DNA from: an uncultured Coriobacteriaceae bacterium
GTDB taxonomy: Bacteria; Actinomycetota; Coriobacteriia; Coriobacteriales; Atopobiaceae
Assembly (NCBI GenBank): GCA_947367165.1
Contig: CANBCO010000015.1
Location: 1 to 7,233 of the forward strand
Direction: 5' to 3'
DNA length: 7,233 nucleotides
The position numbers were made by a program, and so were the translations under genes. The notes below the pieces were generated by a model. That model searched no databases. It was not told the DNA's origin and saw only the letters and a list, made by a program, of their open reading frames with translations. Positions 4,771-7,233 of the stretch are shown here, one piece after another. Positions within the stretch are counted from its first letter, which is position 1. Each line of letters begins with the position of its first letter.

Positions 4771-7102
4771 TTAGACCCACTGGCCCGAGGCGTTGAGCCA
4801 GTAAGGGCCTACCCAGCAGTTGGTGAGCATATGGCAGTTTTGGTTAAAGTAGTACCAAGCTCCATCCCATGCCCATTCGTTGCATGCTACGCGTCCTGTG
4901 TAGTCATCACAATAGTACCAGGCTTGCCATGCGGTATCCCAGACCCAACCTTGACACATCTTGCCGCCCCACCAAAAACCATACCAGGCGTTATCAATCC
5001 ATTGCCAGAGGTTTTCAATCATAGGACCTGTTGAGCATACCCAGTACCAGCCTTGCCAATTGTCATCCCATATCCAGCGAGAGGTTGCCATGTAGGTGTC
5101 GGCATCAAAGAAGTACCAGTGGTTACCAAACTCATCTTCAAAGTAGTGCCAACCGTCGTTTAAGAACTCGCCGTTGAGAACGTATTGCCAACCGGCGTCA
5201 GACTGTACCCAGCCATCTGGGGTACCGGGTGTAGGTTCTGGACTTGGAGCAACTTCAAAAATAGCGCTAATCACTACATCAGAAGCTGGCATGACAAAAG
5301 TATAAACATTGTCTTCTTTTTCAGAAATCACAACTTCTGTGTCTCCAGCTTTCACCTGCAAAGAGCCACTCTTAAAATGATATCCTTCCTCCGAAGTTAC
5401 CGTTACCGTAACAGTTTCATTTTCAACGGCTTCTTTTACATTAGAGGTAATGGTTCCCCCAGTTGACTGAGAAATGTTAATAGCATAAGTCTCTATGCTA
5501 TTTTCATAAAAACTATGTTGGTTAAGTAATACAGCACCACCATCTTCTATAGCAACTTTTTGAGAACCGTTTAAGTAATACCAATTCAAAAACTTACTTC
5601 CACGTAAGTCACTCTTCAAAAGTTTTGTGTTATCGGGATTTGGAAGGTTTGTATACGTTCCTACAGTGTCTCCAGTTTTATACGTTTGATATTGAGAGGT
5701 ATAAGGTGTTTCATCGGTTTCTTTGAGATAGAAATTAGCTTTTGTTGTAATTTTTCCATTATTAGTTATGCTTGCCTCTGTAGCATCAGAAATTGTACCG
5801 TCGTTTGCAAGCTCTGCACCATCTGCCACAGTAAGAGTTGCACCGCTTGCAAGGGTAAGGTTTGCTTCACTGCCCACTGTCAACTTTTTGCCAGTATTGA
5901 TTGTAAGACTTGTAGGAAACTCCACATTCCCATTTACTTCTACAGAATTGCTGTACATTGCAGCTTGCCATTCATTAGATGTTTCATATCCTTTTGTAAA
6001 TAGTAAGCCTTTATCTATGCTGTCAAAGCCCTCGAGCGCATATTTCCCACCCTCTGCTATTACTACCACATTGTCGCCGTCTATATGATTGTTACTTGCG
6101 TTGCTGCCACCAATACCAAATCCAAGCCCCCCGTATGCTTCAATGATTCCGCCGCTAATAGTAATGTTGCTTACTTTTCCAGACGCTCCGCCGCCGATCC
6201 CGGATCCGGAGGTTCCTTGTGGTCCTGCCTTTGCCGTCACTTTGCCACCAGTAATCGTAATATTACTTACAGTTCCATTTGAGTTGTATCCGGCGCCTAT
6301 TCCGTCTGCCTCACCTCCTCCAGTTGCTGTGATAGTGCCGCCGCTAATTGTGATGTTGTTTACATTTTGATTAACAAGTCCATTGGTTTTGCCGCCGCCA
6401 ATTCCGGCTGCATCATTTCCTCCGTTTGTCGTGATTATGCCACCAGTAATCCTAATATTATTTACACTTTCCTGAGATCCGCCGCCAATCCCGGCTGCAC
6501 CACTTCCTTCGGTTGCCTCAAGTTCTCCGGTTCCTTTAGAATTTTCCGGAACACCAATAATTAACCATCCTGAAGCGCTATCAGTTTTTTGTATGCCAGG
6601 AGCACCGTAATCAGAGCTGCCTCCAGCTTTCCCCTTCAATACGTTTTTACTTCCATCTGCAAGGAGTATAGTTACATCTTGACTGCCGCCAATTGTAATT
6701 GCAGGGCCATCTGTTGTATCATCAATAGTAACTCCGTCCAAGGTTACAGTTGCTCCGCCTGTAACTTCAATTCGCTGTGAAGTTGATGTAACTCCTTCTT
6801 CCATCGAGATGGTATACGAACCGCCATCGATGGTTAGCAAGGGATCTGCAAACGAAACCGTGCCGCCTTCTCCGCTCACTGCAAAATTGCCGGTGTCATC
6901 TGCTGTGAAATTCTCTGTGTTTACAGAAGAGCTTTGCTCACCCATAACAAATTGTGTTGGAGATAAAAAGAGAAGAAACGTTAGAGAAAAAAGAGAGAAA
7001 AAGAAGGTAGGTAATAAAAACCTTACCTTAGAAAGAGACCTGTGTGTGTGTATGTGTGTGTGTGTGTGTGTGTGTTACACGACCTGGGGTTTTGTAAGCC
7101 AT
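4771..7102 (-). CDS. Phase-variable secreted surface protein with beta-helix-like and cell-wall-binding-like repeats (out of frame at a TG/CA repeat)
   Basis: The frame is open without a stop from 7074 down to TAA at 4771. From the internal Met at 6945 it encodes 724 residues, but that Met sits inside a signal peptide (KVRFLLPTFFFSLFSL, then FLLFLSPTQFVMG, likely cleaved after VMG) and has no ribosome binding site. The plausible start is ATG at 7102, with AAAGGA 6 nt upstream and a promoter about 45 nt away. Translation from it crosses a dinucleotide tract (7041-7074) and, at this repeat number, enters another frame, stopping at 7028-7030 after 24 codons (MAYKTPGRVT, Thr-His repeats, QVSF). 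One more repeat unit would give 777 residues; two fewer, 775. Numbering from the Met at 6945: 161-281 Gly-rich beta-helix-like repeats; about 340-400 a second beta-solenoid-like stretch; about 405-480 a weak Flg_new-like segment (GSKFLNWYYLNG); 487-565 a domain like divergent InlB B-repeats (GYHFKSGSL, YTFVMPASDVVISAIF); a Pro linker; 579-724 Trp-rich wall-binding-like repeats. There is no LPXTG motif, so attachment is probably non-covalent. Ligand and function are unknown; adhesion is a guess. A sequencing error in the repeat is the main alternative to phase variation. Confidence 0.85.
4774..5211 (-). repeat. Coding Trp/Tyr-rich cell-wall-binding-like repeats of the surface protein
   Basis: Residues 579-724 (numbered from the Met at 6945) are built of short degenerate units such as GWQYVLNGEFLNDGWHYF, WIWDDNWQGWYWV, WQWIDNAWYGFWW and WVWDTAWQAWYYC. 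I count 24 Trp in 146 residues. The pattern resembles the choline-binding/glucan-binding (CW_binding) repeat families, which hold proteins to the wall non-covalently, and the ending YWLNASGQWV fits that class. Six cysteines (637, 664, 679, 688, 704, 710) are all confined to this region. Confidence 0.75.
6103..6465 (-). repeat. Coding Gly-rich beta-helix-like repeats of the surface protein
   Basis: Four degenerate copies (residues about 161-186, 195-220, 226-254, 258-281 from the Met at 6945) follow the pattern V-x-N-I-x-I-[ST]-G-G-x-I-x-A-x-G-G, then GIG-[GA]-G. Examples are VNNITISGGTITATGG and VSNITITGGKVTAKAG. Alternating short strands and Gly turns at regular spacing suggest a right-handed beta-helix. 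The DNA repeats are diverged, so slippage here is less likely than in the 5' dinucleotide tract. Confidence 0.7.
6940..7041 (-). other. Signal-peptide coding segment in the frame of the surface protein
   Basis: In the same frame as the downstream protein, this segment reads RSLSKVRFLLPTFFF, SLFSLTFLLFLSP, TQFVMGE: a basic n-region, a long Phe/Leu hydrophobic core and a V-M-G site at positions -3 to -1 before EQSSS. The segment lies upstream of the first in-frame ATG, which shows that the true start is further upstream and must be reached through the dinucleotide repeat. There is no start codon in this frame between the tract and 6945. Confidence 0.8.
7041..7074 (-). repeat. Interrupted dinucleotide repeat, (TG)5-TA-(TG)11 on plus / (CA) on minus: candidate phase-variation switch
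   Basis: Seventeen dinucleotides with one TA interruption lie 9 codons after the ATG at 7102 and just before the signal peptide. The uninterrupted 11-unit part is long enough for slipped-strand mispairing. The ATG-to-6945 distance is 157 nt, which is one more than a multiple of three. Eleven units is therefore OFF (stop at 7028), ten is OFF (stop at 7023 in the third frame), and nine or twelve is ON. In the ON state the tract would encode a Thr-His repeat in the n-region before the signal peptide. Confidence 0.85.
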
Positions 7103-7145
7103 AATGATTCCTTTCTGCTTTAGGCTTGGTTACTTTGGTAGCATA

Positions 7146-7154
7146 AGTATAGCA
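7146..7154 (-). promoter_or_regulatory. Extended -10 promoter of the surface-protein gene
   Basis: On the minus strand TGC-TATACT (7154 to 7146) matches an extended -10 hexamer. The -35 region is weak (AAAACT at 17 nt), which is usual for extended -10 promoters. The predicted start near 7139 leaves a leader of about 37 nt, containing AAAGGA (about 7109-7114) correctly spaced from the ATG at 7102. This supports 7102 as the translation start. Confidence 0.55.
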
Positions 7155-7199
7155 GGAAACATAAGCACAGTTTTCCACTTTTCAAAAAACGAATCTTTT

Positions 7200-7213
7200 G
7201 GGGGGGCATTATA
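7200..7213 (-). promoter_or_regulatory. Perfect -10 TATAAT followed by a C7 tract near the window edge
   Basis: TATAAT (7213-7208 on the minus strand) is followed after one base by seven C (7206-7200), so a transcript from it would start at or in the homopolymer. The -35 would lie at or beyond the window end and cannot be judged. Homopolymers in promoters vary in length and can alter start choice or reiterative initiation. This could be a second promoter for the surface gene, or chance in AT-rich sequence. Confidence 0.35.
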
Positions 7214-7233
7214 TTCCTACCACTAACACGTTA

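Noticed and set aside
4771..6945. Sortase-anchored surface protein
   Set aside because: No LPXTG-like motif, C-terminal hydrophobic segment or basic tail. The protein ends directly in the wall-binding-like repeats.
6809..7123. 104-residue plus-strand ORF with Cys-Val repeats
   Set aside because: The Cys-Val stretch is only the TG tract read on the opposite strand, and the rest is antisense to the signal peptide.

Overview
This window looks like a piece of an actinobacterial genome of moderate GC content, most likely class Coriobacteriia and perhaps close to Atopobium/Lancefieldella or Olsenella. That placement is an inference. It rests on the tatA-greA-lysS-clpC order, a ClpC with a UVR-type middle domain, and a surface protein ending in Trp-rich cell-wall-binding-like repeats that finish in LNASGQWV. 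Every supported gene lies on the minus strand, so transcription runs from high to low coordinates.

Housekeeping cluster (1-4200): a promoter with an extended -10 element (4170-4199) drives tatA (3866-4132, twin-arginine translocase pore subunit). greA (3391-3864, transcript cleavage factor) follows after a 1-nt gap. A 78-nt spacer with a 10-bp hairpin and a short T run separates greA from lysS (1714-3312 plus stop, class II lysyl-tRNA synthetase). After 15 nt comes clpC (1-1695, AAA+ unfoldase), which runs off the window edge after 565 codons. Two 49-bp direct repeats lie just upstream of the tatA promoter.

Intergenic region (4339-4770): there is no convincing gene here. It is filled by a family of composite palindromes. 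One complete copy lies right after the surface-protein gene, a second complete copy has changed arms but still pairs, and this second copy is nested between the two split halves of a third. Arms and hairpin stems covary while the internal-loop sequences stay constant, which points to a conserved folded RNA or DNA element. The copy after the surface gene also has the form of a terminator.

Surface-protein gene (4771-7102): it encodes a secreted protein of about 775 residues with a signal peptide, a Gly-rich beta-helix-like repeat region, an InlB/Flg_new-like domain and a Trp/Cys-rich cell-wall-binding-like C-terminus. The only start with a good ribosome binding site (ATG at 7102) is separated from the signal peptide by an interrupted CA/TG dinucleotide tract, (TG)5-TA-(TG)11. 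With the repeat number seen here the ATG is out of frame and gives a 24-residue peptide. Gaining one repeat unit or losing two restores the full secreted protein. This is the arrangement of a phase-variable contingency locus caught in the OFF state, and it is the main finding. A C7 homopolymer upstream, placed at the predicted start of a second promoter, could add another level of variation.
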